Origin: CAWGUU01 sp963825765 | GTDB taxonomy: Bacteria; Actinomycetota; Acidimicrobiia; Acidimicrobiales; AC-14 | Assembly: GCA_963825765.1 (NCBI GenBank) | Contig: CAWGUU010000003.1 | Location: 248,001 to 312,000 of the forward strand | Direction of reading: 5' to 3' | DNA: 64,000 nt | In this document: positions 43,077-50,896 of the stretch, piece by piece | Layout of the letters: every line of letters begins with the position of its first letter | Position numbering within the stretch: position 1 is the first letter of the stretch | Notes under the pieces: generated by a model | The model's input: only the letters and a program-made list of their open reading frames with translations | Told to the model about the DNA's origin: nothing | Databases searched by the model: none | Made by a program: the position numbers and the translations under genes

Positions 43077-43089
43077 GCATACTTTATGC
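43077..43089. promoter_or_regulatory. vapBC operator candidate
   Basis: GCATA-CTT-TATGC inverted repeat at the -35 region of the vapB promoter (-10 TATCAT at 43067-43062, minus strand). Confidence 0.55.
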
Positions 43090-43129
43090 CTTGAAGGATG
43101 CTGACCCCGAAGCGAGGTCGCATCGACGG

Positions 43130-44176
43130 CTACACGGCGATGACGACCTTGCCCCGGGCGTGACCGTCGATCACGTACCGGACGGCCGCCGGCGCGTCGC
43201 TCAGGGGGTACGTCTTGTCGATGGACGGCGCCACCTTCCCCGCCTCGATGAGCTCCCGGAGAGCCGTCAGGTCGTCGGCGTTCTCCGACGAGACGAGGGT
43301 GCCCAGCTTCTGGCTCACGAACGGCGACAGCAGGATCGCCCGGATCTGGCGGTCGCTCCCGCCCAGCAGCCGGCCATCGGTCTCGCCTCCGACGATGACC
43401 AGCCTTCCCCGCTCGGTGAGGGCTCGGCGGAGGTGTGACAGGCGGCGAGTGCCGCCGATGTCGAGGATCACGTCGTAGCGGTGCTCCCGGTCTGCGACGT
43501 CGTCGTGCGTGTAGTCGATGACGTGGTCGGCGCCGAGGGACCGGACCAGGTCGACCTTGGCCGTGCTACACACGCCGGTGACCTCGGCGCCGAAGGCCTT
43601 GGCGATCTGCACGGCGAACGTGCCCACGCCTCCCGACGCGCCGATGACCAGCACCTTCTGCCCGGGCTGGACGTGGGCCTTGTCCCGCACGGCCTGCAGC
43701 GCGGTCAGCGCCGAGATGGGGACCGCCGCCGCCTGCTCGAAGGTCAGGTTCGTCGGCTTGGGGGCGAGCCGGTCCGGGCGCACGGAGGCGTACTCGGCGA
43801 AGGAGCCCTCGCAGGTGCCGTAGACCTCGTCGCCGGGCTGGAACCCGGTCACGTCCCTGCCGACCGACTCGACCGTTCCCGCCACGCTCCGGCCCGGGTT
43901 CAGGGCCTTGGGCCGGCGGAACCCGAAGCCGGCGAGGCGGATCGGGTAGGGAAGGCCGGCCATCACGTGCCACGTGCCCCGATCCACGCTGGCCGCCCGC
44001 ACGTGGACGAGGATCTGGTCGTCGTCGATCGTAGGCCGGGCGACCTCGGCGAGCCGGAGGACGTCCTCGGGAGCGGAGCCGTACTCGTCCTGGACGATCG
44101 CCTTCATCGTGCCCACGCCGTCGGTGGTAACGGCGGGCGTCGGCTTCGTCGGACGGTCGAGGGTTGCTCTCTTCAT
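43130..44176 (-). CDS. NAD(P)-dependent MDR-family alcohol dehydrogenase/quinone reductase
   Basis: 348 residues from the ATG at 44176; an inner ATG (MKAIVQDEYG) at about residue 24 matches the usual family start. The GroES-like N-terminal part includes HVRAASVDRGTWHVMAGLP (zinc ligands absent) and GRSVAGTVESVGRDVTGFQ. The Rossmann segment is VLVIGASGGVGTFAVQIAKA. It lacks the zinc sites of classical ADHs, as in quinone reductase-type members. It is controlled from a promoter holding two 13-bp palindromes, but no repressor gene is adjacent. Confidence 0.9.
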   Translation of the reverse strand: MKRATLDRPTKPTPAVTTDGVGTMKAIVQDEYGSAPEDVLRLAEVARPTIDDDQILVHVRAASVDRGTWHVMAGLPYPIRLAGFGFRRPKALNPGRSVAGTVESVGRDVTGFQPGDEVYGTCEGSFAEYASVRPDRLAPKPTNLTFEQAAAVPISALTALQAVRDKAHVQPGQKVLVIGASGGVGTFAVQIAKAFGAEVTGVCSTAKVDLVRSLGADHVIDYTHDDVADREHRYDVILDIGGTRRLSHLRRALTERGRLVIVGGETDGRLLGGSDRQIRAILLSPFVSQKLGTLVSSENADDLTALRELIEAGKVAPSIDKTYPLSDAPAAVRYVIDGHARGKVVIAV

Positions 44177-44198
44177 GGGTCTCTCCGAGCATCGTTGG

Positions 44199-44244
44199 CT
44201 TACGTCGTAAGTAGGAGTGTAGGCTTACGACGTAAGTTCGTCAA
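44199..44244 (-). promoter_or_regulatory. Promoter with twin TetR-type operators
   Basis: Minus strand: TTGACG at 44244-44239, 17 nt, TACACT at 44221-44216. Two perfect palindromes CTTACG-N-CGTAAG lie at 44224-44236 (in the spacer) and 44199-44211 (just past the start site), 25 bp centre to centre. This is the form of a TetR-family repressor site. Confidence 0.72.
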
Positions 44245-44267
44245 GGGAGGCCCCCGACCGGACTCAG

Positions 44268-44768
44268 TCACCACTTCCACTTCTCGGCCAGGTCCTGGCG
44301 GACCGTGGCCGAATAGCCCTCGAGGGCGCCCAGTCGCTCCTCCGAGCTCAGGTTCATCTCCGAGGAACGCACGTGCCACACCGGCGCCCCGTCGTCTCGG
44401 CGGGCCTTGATGACCGCGAAGACCGACTCGATCAGGTAGCCGTCGCCGACACCCACGGTCTCCAAGCCGGCCAGCAGCTCGCTGAATGCAACGGGTACCG
44501 CGGGCTTGCCGGGTCTCGGCTTCGGTGATTGGCCCTTCCACGCCCTGGTGAGCCTCTGGCGCATCGAGGTGGTGAGGCCGTCGAGGACCCCCAGCAGCTC
44601 CTCCGCCGGCAGCGGCGCGCCGCCGCTGCGGACCAGCCACGCTGCGCTCCCGTCCTCGGCGCGGACCTTGAGGAGTGCGAACACCGACGTGACGTGCATC
44701 CCTTCGCCGAGCGCCGTGGTGCCATACCCGGCCAGCAGCTCGCTGAAGGGCAGACGTCCCTCAGCCAC
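44268..44768 (-). CDS. Internally duplicated hypothetical protein
   Basis: 166 residues from the GTG at 44768 (GGAGGACGG upstream). It is made of two ~72-residue copies: FSELLAGYGTTALGEGMHV ... VFALLKVRAEDGSAAWLVRS ... LTRAWKG, and FSELLAGLETVGVGDGYLI ... VFAVIKARRDDGAPVWHVRS ... LAEKWKW. Each copy looks like a small alpha/beta module. It has no signal peptide, membrane helix or known catalytic motif. I do not recognise the family. It sits between the alcohol dehydrogenase promoter and the TIR-like gene, all on the minus strand. Confidence 0.78.
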   Translation of the reverse strand: MAEGRLPFSELLAGYGTTALGEGMHVTSVFALLKVRAEDGSAAWLVRSGGAPLPAEELLGVLDGLTTSMRQRLTRAWKGQSPKPRPGKPAVPVAFSELLAGLETVGVGDGYLIESVFAVIKARRDDGAPVWHVRSSEMNLSSEERLGALEGYSATVRQDLAEKWKW

Positions 44769-44889
44769 CGAACCCGTCCTCCACGACGCTCACGGGCGAG
44801 GAACGTACTCGCTCGTCCCAGGGTGGGAGGGTCGCCGTCGCCGTGGGACAGGCCGCGCCTCCCGCCCGCACCGGAAGGTACCGCCGTGC

Positions 44890-46080
44890 TCAGCAGACGA
44901 ACTCGCCCACCCACCTCTGTAATGAGGCATGCGCGTGATCCCGCGCCAACGCGTCGGTGAGGTCGGCGACCACAGTCACCATGTCTCCTGCTACGTCGAA
45001 GACGCCACCGGCGACGCCCAGCTCCCGCACCACGAACATGGGAAGCCCGAGGGCTGCGGCCATTCCTGCCTCCACCTGGTTCCACGGCGTGGCCAAGGCG
45101 AGCCCTCCGGTCGAACGCTCGTCCTCGGTGCCCGGCCTCCACCGCCCGGAGGAGATCTCGACTTGGCGGAAGCCGAGGATGACAACCGCGCAGCAGCCGG
45201 CCATCGCTCGGCGTATGTCGGAAAGGACTCCGGCGGGTGGATAGTCGTTCCGCTCGATTGTCATCACATCGGCACCCGCCGCCTCCAGCGTGTCCTTGAC
45301 GAGACGCCACGCCGCCTCCTGCGGTGGAGTCAGAACAGACGGACGGCTGACGAACACCTGCGAGCCGGCGACGGTCGTCCCTGCCTCCAACGGCTCGTCC
45401 GGGCCGACGAATAGACCGCTCTCGTCAAGATGCGTGGCGATCTCCGGAGGCACGGGGCGGCTACCGGCGAATGTCGCGCCCGCGAGGAGGGCGCCCGCGA
45501 ACCGCGCGTGGGTGATGTCCGCCTGGTAGAAGTTCGCGCCGCGGAGGTCGGCCCTGGAGAACACGGTGCCGACGAGGCTGGCTTGGTAGAAGACGGACTC
45601 CCGCGCCACCGCTCCCTTCAAGGATGCGTGGGATAGATCCCCCCGGAAGAAGTCGGCACGAGAGACGTCGGTGCCGCCGAGGTAGGCGCCTTGCAGATTC
45701 GTTCTTTGCAGGTCGGCACCGACGAGCGACGGCGCATGGGCAAGACCGTCGGCGAGAAGCTTCTGGAAGTTCCCGGTGGGCTGCTGGCGAAGGATGCCCG
45801 CCGTGACCCCCAGAGCGTCCCGGGCGTACGCCGCGCCGGCGACTCCGACCTCCGAATCGGGGTCGAAGAAGCGACGAAGGCGGATCGCTGCGGCTAGCCG
45901 TTTGACATCGCTCTCCGACGCCAATGCCTCGACGACCGTCTCGAAGGCGCTGCCCACGGCCGCAATTCGGTCGCGCCTGGTGCGGTAGTTGAAGTAGCGC
46001 AGCATGCCGAGCACTGCGCCGACGAGCCCGACGAGCGCAGTGGCGCCGCCGACCCAGCTACTTGCGGTCTGCGCGAGCAC
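44890..46080 (-). CDS. Membrane-anchored pentapeptide-repeat protein with TIR-like C-terminal domain
   Basis: 396 residues from the GTG at 46080; TACGCT lies 6 nt upstream (leaderless). Residues ~10-30 form one membrane helix, ~35-110 a helical stretch, ~119-205 a run of A(D/N)LxG-type pentapeptide repeats (right-handed beta helix). Residues ~241-390 form a Rossmann-like domain: QVFVSRPSVLTPPQEAAW, GVLSDIRRAMAGCCAVVILG, then TPWNQVEAGMAAALGLPMFVV, where Glu337 sits where TIR-type NAD hydrolases have theirs. The fold call (TIR/SLOG-like) is by eye. It would be an N-in membrane protein with a cytoplasmic effector or nucleotide-sensing domain. A role in defence or signalling is inference. Confidence 0.78.
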   Translation of the reverse strand: MLAQTASSWVGGATALVGLVGAVLGMLRYFNYRTRRDRIAAVGSAFETVVEALASESDVKRLAAAIRLRRFFDPDSEVGVAGAAYARDALGVTAGILRQQPTGNFQKLLADGLAHAPSLVGADLQRTNLQGAYLGGTDVSRADFFRGDLSHASLKGAVARESVFYQASLVGTVFSRADLRGANFYQADITHARFAGALLAGATFAGSRPVPPEIATHLDESGLFVGPDEPLEAGTTVAGSQVFVSRPSVLTPPQEAAWRLVKDTLEAAGADVMTIERNDYPPAGVLSDIRRAMAGCCAVVILGFRQVEISSGRWRPGTEDERSTGGLALATPWNQVEAGMAAALGLPMFVVRELGVAGGVFDVAGDMVTVVADLTDALARDHAHASLQRWVGEFVC

Positions 46081-46256
46081 GGCCCGAGCGTAGTCCTCGG
46101 TGATTCGGACACGCTCTCGAGACCCATCGACGAGCGAACCGCCAAGGAGAAGACCGCCGCGGCATCGAATCTGTGATCGAGGATGTCAGATACGTGCCAA
46201 TTACCGGATCGAGTACGACGAGTCCGCAGAGGTTCCCAAGCGGGTTCGCGTTCGGC

Positions 46257-47099
46257 TCATTCCACAAGACCGGCAGCGATATTTGACACTCGATCAATGA
46301 TCGCCTTCGCGAACGCGGCCACCGGCGCGATCGTTGAGGGGTAGACGCCCTGGATACCAAGAGCCACTACCAGACCAGTGAGACTCCCATCGGTGTCGAA
46401 GACCGGCGATCCGATTGACGATCTGTCAGGAACGGCCATGCTGCTGAACGCGAACGGCCCGAGGATGTTCGAGGGCGCAGTCACGTCCGATATTGCTTGT
46501 ACCTTTCCGGTCTCTACTGCGACACCATCGGTTCCCGTCATCAGGAGCCCGATGAGTCGGTCGCCGTTTTGCAGCGTTGTGTGAACGGACAAAGGTACCG
46601 GTACCGCGGGTGGGGACGCTGGCTGCAACAACTCGATGAGGGTCCATGCGAACGTCACCGAGGTGGCCTGAACGATCCCGCGACAGGTCACCCCTCCGTC
46701 GATTCCGCTGGCCTCGATTTCTGTACCAACAGGAACATCCTTCGGTAAGGAAGAAATCAAGTGCCGGTCCGAAACAGCAAGCGTTCCAGTACATATGGTC
46801 TTTCCGCAACGGATGCGGAAAAGAGACGTCGCCATTGGTAGCACCGTTGCTATGACTGGAAAAGCGGGTGGCACATCGACCGACTCATCGGTTGTTTGTC
46901 TCGTGCGATCAACGCCGAGCCGCCGTAGGATTCTCGCGAGCTCAGTTGCGAGATCTCCTTCACCGATGGCTTCCAATGCGAGAAGGAGAAACGCCCGTGT
47001 ACGCGCATCGTCTGATAGGAGGTGAGGAATGAGGTCGAGGATGACGCGCACGCGTTCCGAGCGGTCCCTGTCGGAGCGGTTCTCAGGAGTGGTCGACAT
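46257..47099 (-). CDS. Trypsin-fold protein with helical N-terminal domain, apparently lacking the catalytic triad
   Basis: 280 residues. Residues ~15-65 form a helical domain (VRVILDLIPHLLSD, then RAFLLLALEAIGEGDL), like adaptor domains of conflict-system proteins. Residues ~85-275 match the S1 trypsin-like layout: CTGTLAVSDRHLISSLPK, AWTLIELL, SSIGSPVFDTDGSLTGLV. In active relatives these read as T-A-x-H, D-W-A-L-I-E-L and G-D-S-G-S-P; here the His, Asp (Ala151) and Ser (Ile229) positions all appear substituted. GC is lower than in neighbouring genes (hand count 29 of 60 at 46741-46800 against 42 of 60 at 48901-48960), suggesting transfer. It is 62 nt after hypB. Confidence 0.72.
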   Translation of the reverse strand: MSTTPENRSDRDRSERVRVILDLIPHLLSDDARTRAFLLLALEAIGEGDLATELARILRRLGVDRTRQTTDESVDVPPAFPVIATVLPMATSLFRIRCGKTICTGTLAVSDRHLISSLPKDVPVGTEIEASGIDGGVTCRGIVQATSVTFAWTLIELLQPASPPAVPVPLSVHTTLQNGDRLIGLLMTGTDGVAVETGKVQAISDVTAPSNILGPFAFSSMAVPDRSSIGSPVFDTDGSLTGLVVALGIQGVYPSTIAPVAAFAKAIIDRVSNIAAGLVE

Positions 47100-47161
47100 G
47101 CGACCCGTCTGAGCAGGTCCAGAAAGGCAGCGACACGGTCAACTCGCCGTTGGGCGGCCCT

Positions 47162-48016
47162 CTACGACTGGTCTTGCTGCGTGTGGGCGACCCCGTCCTC
47201 GCCTACGAGCCACGCGCACCATTCCTCGATGCCTTCGCCGGTGCGGGCGCTGGCCCGGATGACCTTGGCCCGAGGGTTGACCTTGCGGAGGTTGTCGAGG
47301 AAGAGGTCGAGGTCGAAGTCGAGGTGGGGCAGGAGGTCGATCTTGTTGACCACGACCACGTCGACGGCCCGGAACATCACCGGGTACTTGAGCGGCTTCT
47401 CCTCGCCTTCGGTGATGGCGTACACCATCGCCTTGGCGTGCTCGCCGACCTGGAACTCGGCCGGGCAGACCAGGTTGCCGACGTTCTCGATGACCAGCAG
47501 GTCGAGCTCGGCGAGGGGCAGACGGGCGAGGCCCGAGCGCACCATGACCGCGTCGAGGTGGCACTCGCCCCCGAAGCCCTTGCTCGTGTTCACCAGGGCC
47601 ACGTCGGCGCCGAAGCCCTCCAGCAGGTCGGCGTCGATGCTGGTGGCGATGTCGCCCTCGAGGATGCCGATGCGGTGCTTGCCCTCCAGGGCGGCGAGGG
47701 TTCGGCGCAGCAGCGTCGTCTTGCCCGCCCCCGGCGACGACATGAGGTTGACGGCCCGCAGCCCGGCGGCGGCGAAGTCGCTGGCGTTGGCGGCGGCCAC
47801 GCTGTCGTTCTCCGACAGGATGTCCTCAAGCACCATCACCCGTGAGGGGCCCGTAGCCGTGTAGCCGCTGTGGTCGCCAACGTCCCTGTGCTCACGCTCG
47901 TGGCCATTGGGCCCGCCAGCGCCGGCGCCGCCAGTCTCGCCAGCCTCGTCGGCATGATCGTGGTCGTGGTCGTGCTCGTGGACGGTGCCGTCCGAATGCG
48001 GGTGGAAGCGGCCCAC
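47162..48016 (-). CDS. hypB: Hydrogenase nickel-incorporation GTPase HypB
   Basis: 284 residues from the GTG at 48016, two bases after the hypA stop. A His-rich N-terminus (HEHDHDHDHADEA) can store nickel. The G domain has G1 SSPGAGKTTLLRR, G3-like LVIENVGNLVCPA with the metal-binding Cys, and G4 VVVVNKIDLLPH. Using GTP it helps HypA deliver Ni to the large subunit of [NiFe]-hydrogenase. No hydrogenase structural gene or hypCDEF lies in the window. Confidence 0.94.
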   Translation of the reverse strand: MGRFHPHSDGTVHEHDHDHDHADEAGETGGAGAGGPNGHEREHRDVGDHSGYTATGPSRVMVLEDILSENDSVAAANASDFAAAGLRAVNLMSSPGAGKTTLLRRTLAALEGKHRIGILEGDIATSIDADLLEGFGADVALVNTSKGFGGECHLDAVMVRSGLARLPLAELDLLVIENVGNLVCPAEFQVGEHAKAMVYAITEGEEKPLKYPVMFRAVDVVVVNKIDLLPHLDFDLDLFLDNLRKVNPRAKVIRASARTGEGIEEWCAWLVGEDGVAHTQQDQS

Positions 48017-48018
48017 GG

Positions 48019-48357
48019 TCAGTTCTCCTCGACGTCGAAGGACACGATCTGGAACTCCTCGCCGGTCAGCAGGGTGACGTTCTGGCCGCCGCAGGCGGCA
48101 CACATGAGGATCGGCTGGTCGAGAATGGCCTCGACCTGGCAGTCGTCGCAGGCCATCAGGGCCGGGACCTGCTCGATCACCAGCTTGGCGCCATCGAGCT
48201 CGGACCCCTCGGTGAGCATGCCCCAGCAGAACTCGAGGGCGTCGGGCACGACCTGGCGGAAGTGACCGATCTTGACCACGACGGCGGTCACGGGCAGCCC
48301 GTCGGAATGCTTGGCCACAGTGGCCGCAATGGCCTCACACAGCGACATCTCGTGCAC
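48019..48357 (-). CDS. hypA: Hydrogenase nickel-insertion protein HypA
   Basis: 112 residues from the GTG at 48357 (VHEMSLCEAIAATV), preceded by GGAGAGGAGG. The N-terminal HEMSL holds the Ni ligands (His2). Zinc site: CDDC and CAACGG in the second half. The conserved VVVKIGHFRQVVPDALEFCW segment is typical. It pairs with HypB for nickel delivery to hydrogenase. The pair opens a minus-strand unit that runs on into the pseudo-protease gene, though shared transcription with that gene is not certain. Confidence 0.92.
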   Translation of the reverse strand: MHEMSLCEAIAATVAKHSDGLPVTAVVVKIGHFRQVVPDALEFCWGMLTEGSELDGAKLVIEQVPALMACDDCQVEAILDQPILMCAACGGQNVTLLTGEEFQIVSFDVEEN

Positions 48358-48458
48358 GAACGACGCCTCCTCTCCGCTCGCGACCATACCGGTAGCCCGT
48401 CGGTTCGGCGCGCGGCGCCGTCGTCGTCCCGACCGAGGGCCGGTAGCCTGAGTGGTCC

Positions 48459-50351
48459 ATGGGTGAAGAACCAGCAGCCTCAGACGCGCTCCTGGCCGGG
48501 TGGGACGAGCTCGATCCCACCCTGGCCGCCGACAGTCCGACCCCCCTGAGCGAGGCCGACCTCCGCACCTACTTCGACGGCCGGTCGCCTGACTGGGCGG
48601 TGGCGACGGCACCGGGCTACCAGGTCCCCCGGCGTAAGGTGGTGGGCGAGGCCGTGGCGTCGCTCCGGGCGCCGGTCACCCCCGCCATGGTGCTGCTCCT
48701 CGGCGCCGGCGGCGAGGGCAAGAGCACCGCCCTCCGCCAGATCGCCGTCGACCTGGTCGGCTCCGGACAGCGGGTCCTGTTCCGGGTGCCGGGCACCCCG
48801 CTCGACGGGGACGCCATCGCCGCCCTGCCCCCCGCCGAGACGGGATGGGTCCTGGCCAGCGACGACGCCGACGAGATCGCCTGGGACCTGGAGCCGGTCA
48901 TCGAACGCCTGGTCAAGGAGGGCCGCCGGGACGTCCACTGGCTCTTGACCGCCCGCGACAGCGACTGGGACGCCGAGTTCCGCTCCGCCGGCCGGAGCGT
49001 GGAGCCCCAGTGGGATCGCCACGTCGAGGTGTGGCCCCGGCGGATGGCCAGGGCCCAGGCCCTGCCGCTGACCGAGGGGGACGTCGCCGACGTCGTGGTG
49101 GCGTGGGAGTCGGCCGACAGCCTTGGCGACCTCGCCGCTGTCGCCGCCGACGAGCGGGCCGCCGCCCTGCTGGAGACGGCCCAGGCCCGCCCCGGTCAGA
49201 GCTTCGCCGGCGGCACGTTCCTCGGCGCCGCCCTCGATCGCCGGCTCGGGGCCAAGGGCGTGTCCGCCCACGTGAGGACCGTCATGGAGCGCCTCGCCGC
49301 CGCCGACGATGGCAGAGCCCTGCTGGACGCCTTCATGTACGCCGCGGCGGCGGACGCGGTCGGCATCGACGGCGTCGACCTGCGGGTGGTGGCCGGGCTG
49401 GTGGGCTTCGACCCAGACCGCCGCCGTGAGATCCGTGACCGCCTGGCCGAGGCGGGCGTCGCCACCGGCGGCCGGGAGGCGCTGCGGCCCCGCCACCACG
49501 CCATCGCCACCGCCGCCACGCTGCTGGCCGATGCCGGCGTGGCCGACGTCGACCTCGAGCAGGTCTTTCGCAACCTGGTGCGGGGCACCGGCGAGACAGG
49601 GAAGACGGTGCGGCCGCTCGTGTCCGACGGCGCCATCATGACCGTGGCCCCGGCGCTGGCCGAACGGCTCCAGCGGGTCGGCGTGCCGGCCGAGCGGGCC
49701 ACCAGGATCGCCTGCGCCACCGCCGACGAGGCCCAGCAGACCCTGTCCGACCTGCTCGTCTTCATCATCGCCAGGGGCCGCACCTACCTCAACGTGGGCA
49801 GGGCCGAAGAAGGCGCCGCCATCCTGCGGGCGGCGATCCCCGGTGCCCTCGAGCGGGAGGACTGGGAGCGGGTCGGTCGCAACTACCTCTACGAGATCAA
49901 CCTGTGCGAGGGCCAGGTCGGCCGTCACGCCGAGAGCGTGCTGCTGGCCGGGCTCTCCGTCAGCGACGGACAGGGCCTGGGGCCGATCACCACCATGGAC
50001 GCCCAGCTGGGCATGACCAGCCTGGGCACGGCGGTGTCGGCGATGGGCCCGGCCGGGCGCGACGAGCGGTTCACGCTGCTGCTGCGGGCCAGCGCCCACC
50101 TGAGCCGCTTCGTGACGCCCAAGTGGGACCAGCCGGCCCGCCTGCGGTTCATCGGATTCGACAAGGCGGCCGACGAGCTGGAGCTGCCGACCTGCTCCTC
50201 GCCGGTGGCGATCGGCTGGCTGGCCGAGGCCGTCGTCCTGGCCTCGGAGCTGGCGACGGGCGACGACCTCGCCGCCCTCATGGCCGACCTGTTCCCGAAT
50301 GACGCGACCCCGGGTTTCAAAGTGTTGGAGAAGGCCCTGGCCACGCGATGA
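48459..50351 (+). CDS. STAND-like P-loop NTPase with helical-repeat C-terminus
   Basis: 630 residues; TAGCCT at 48444-48449 lies 9 nt before the ATG. The pre-P-loop block LRTYFDGRSPDWAVATA and PRRKVV leads to Walker A GAGGEGKST (82-90), Walker B WVLASDDADEI (130-140) and the sensor-like segment VHWLLTARDSDWD. A winged-helix-like section (~290-370) and TPR-like helices (~440-630) follow. The order NTPase, winged helix, helical repeat is that of STAND signalling ATPases, in which the repeats sense and an N-terminal effector acts; here only ~35 residues precede the NTPase, so any effector must be another protein. The function is unknown. The next gene overlaps by ATGA. Confidence 0.8.
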   Translation: MGEEPAASDALLAGWDELDPTLAADSPTPLSEADLRTYFDGRSPDWAVATAPGYQVPRRKVVGEAVASLRAPVTPAMVLLLGAGGEGKSTALRQIAVDLVGSGQRVLFRVPGTPLDGDAIAALPPAETGWVLASDDADEIAWDLEPVIERLVKEGRRDVHWLLTARDSDWDAEFRSAGRSVEPQWDRHVEVWPRRMARAQALPLTEGDVADVVVAWESADSLGDLAAVAADERAAALLETAQARPGQSFAGGTFLGAALDRRLGAKGVSAHVRTVMERLAAADDGRALLDAFMYAAAADAVGIDGVDLRVVAGLVGFDPDRRREIRDRLAEAGVATGGREALRPRHHAIATAATLLADAGVADVDLEQVFRNLVRGTGETGKTVRPLVSDGAIMTVAPALAERLQRVGVPAERATRIACATADEAQQTLSDLLVFIIARGRTYLNVGRAEEGAAILRAAIPGALEREDWERVGRNYLYEINLCEGQVGRHAESVLLAGLSVSDGQGLGPITTMDAQLGMTSLGTAVSAMGPAGRDERFTLLLRASAHLSRFVTPKWDQPARLRFIGFDKAADELELPTCSSPVAIGWLAEAVVLASELATGDDLAALMADLFPNDATPGFKVLEKALATR

Positions 50352-50896
50352 GCGCCATCTCGGAGCGCTACCAAAGGCTGGCGGCGGGGTTCACCTCAAC
50401 CGTCGACGCCGTGCCCGAGGACCGCTGGGACAGCCCGCCGCCGTGCGGGGAGTGGACGGCCAGGGACGTCGTCCGCCGCATGTGCGAGAACGCCTCCCTG
50501 TTCTTCGGCTTCGTCGGCCGGGAGCTGCCCCGCGGGCCGTCGTCCGACGACGACCCTGCCGGCGCCTGGGCCAACACCCGCGACGCCCTCCAGCAGGGCC
50601 TCGACGACCCCGAGGTGGCCGGCCAGGAGTACGAGGGCGCGTTCGGCACCAACACCTTGGAGAAGGCGGCCGACCAGTTCCTGGGCATCGACCTGGTCGT
50701 GCACAGCTGGGACCTGGCCCGGGCCGCGGGCGTGGACGAGCGCCTCGATCCCGACGCAGTCTACGAGGTGTTCGACGTGGTCAAGCCCATGGACGGCATC
50801 TCGCGGGGCTCGGGCACGTTCGGCCCCAAGCTGGACACGCCCGAAGGCGCCGACGAGCAGGACCTGCTCCTGGCCTTCCTCGGCCGTCAGGTCTGA
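50348..50896 (+). CDS. TIGR03086-type DinB/mycothiol-isomerase-like protein
   Basis: 182 residues, a four-helix DinB/MDMPI fold. The opening YQRLAAGFTSTVDAVPEDRWDSPPPCGEWTARDVV (parts: PPPCGEWTARDVV) fits the TIGR03086 family. Of the three metal-binding His, the first site reads VRRMCEN, with Arg or Cys in place of His, while the last VVHSWDLARA is present, so metal binding may be lost. Members are thought to act in thiol (mycothiol) transfer or remain unassigned. Its start overlaps the NTPase stop (ATGA), so the two are co-translated. Confidence 0.85.
   Translation: MSAISERYQRLAAGFTSTVDAVPEDRWDSPPPCGEWTARDVVRRMCENASLFFGFVGRELPRGPSSDDDPAGAWANTRDALQQGLDDPEVAGQEYEGAFGTNTLEKAADQFLGIDLVVHSWDLARAAGVDERLDPDAVYEVFDVVKPMDGISRGSGTFGPKLDTPEGADEQDLLLAFLGRQV

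Noticed and set aside
46100..46300. 66-residue plus-strand frame between the TIR-like and pseudo-protease genes
   Set aside because: No ribosome site, no conservation pattern, and it overlaps the end of the opposite gene.
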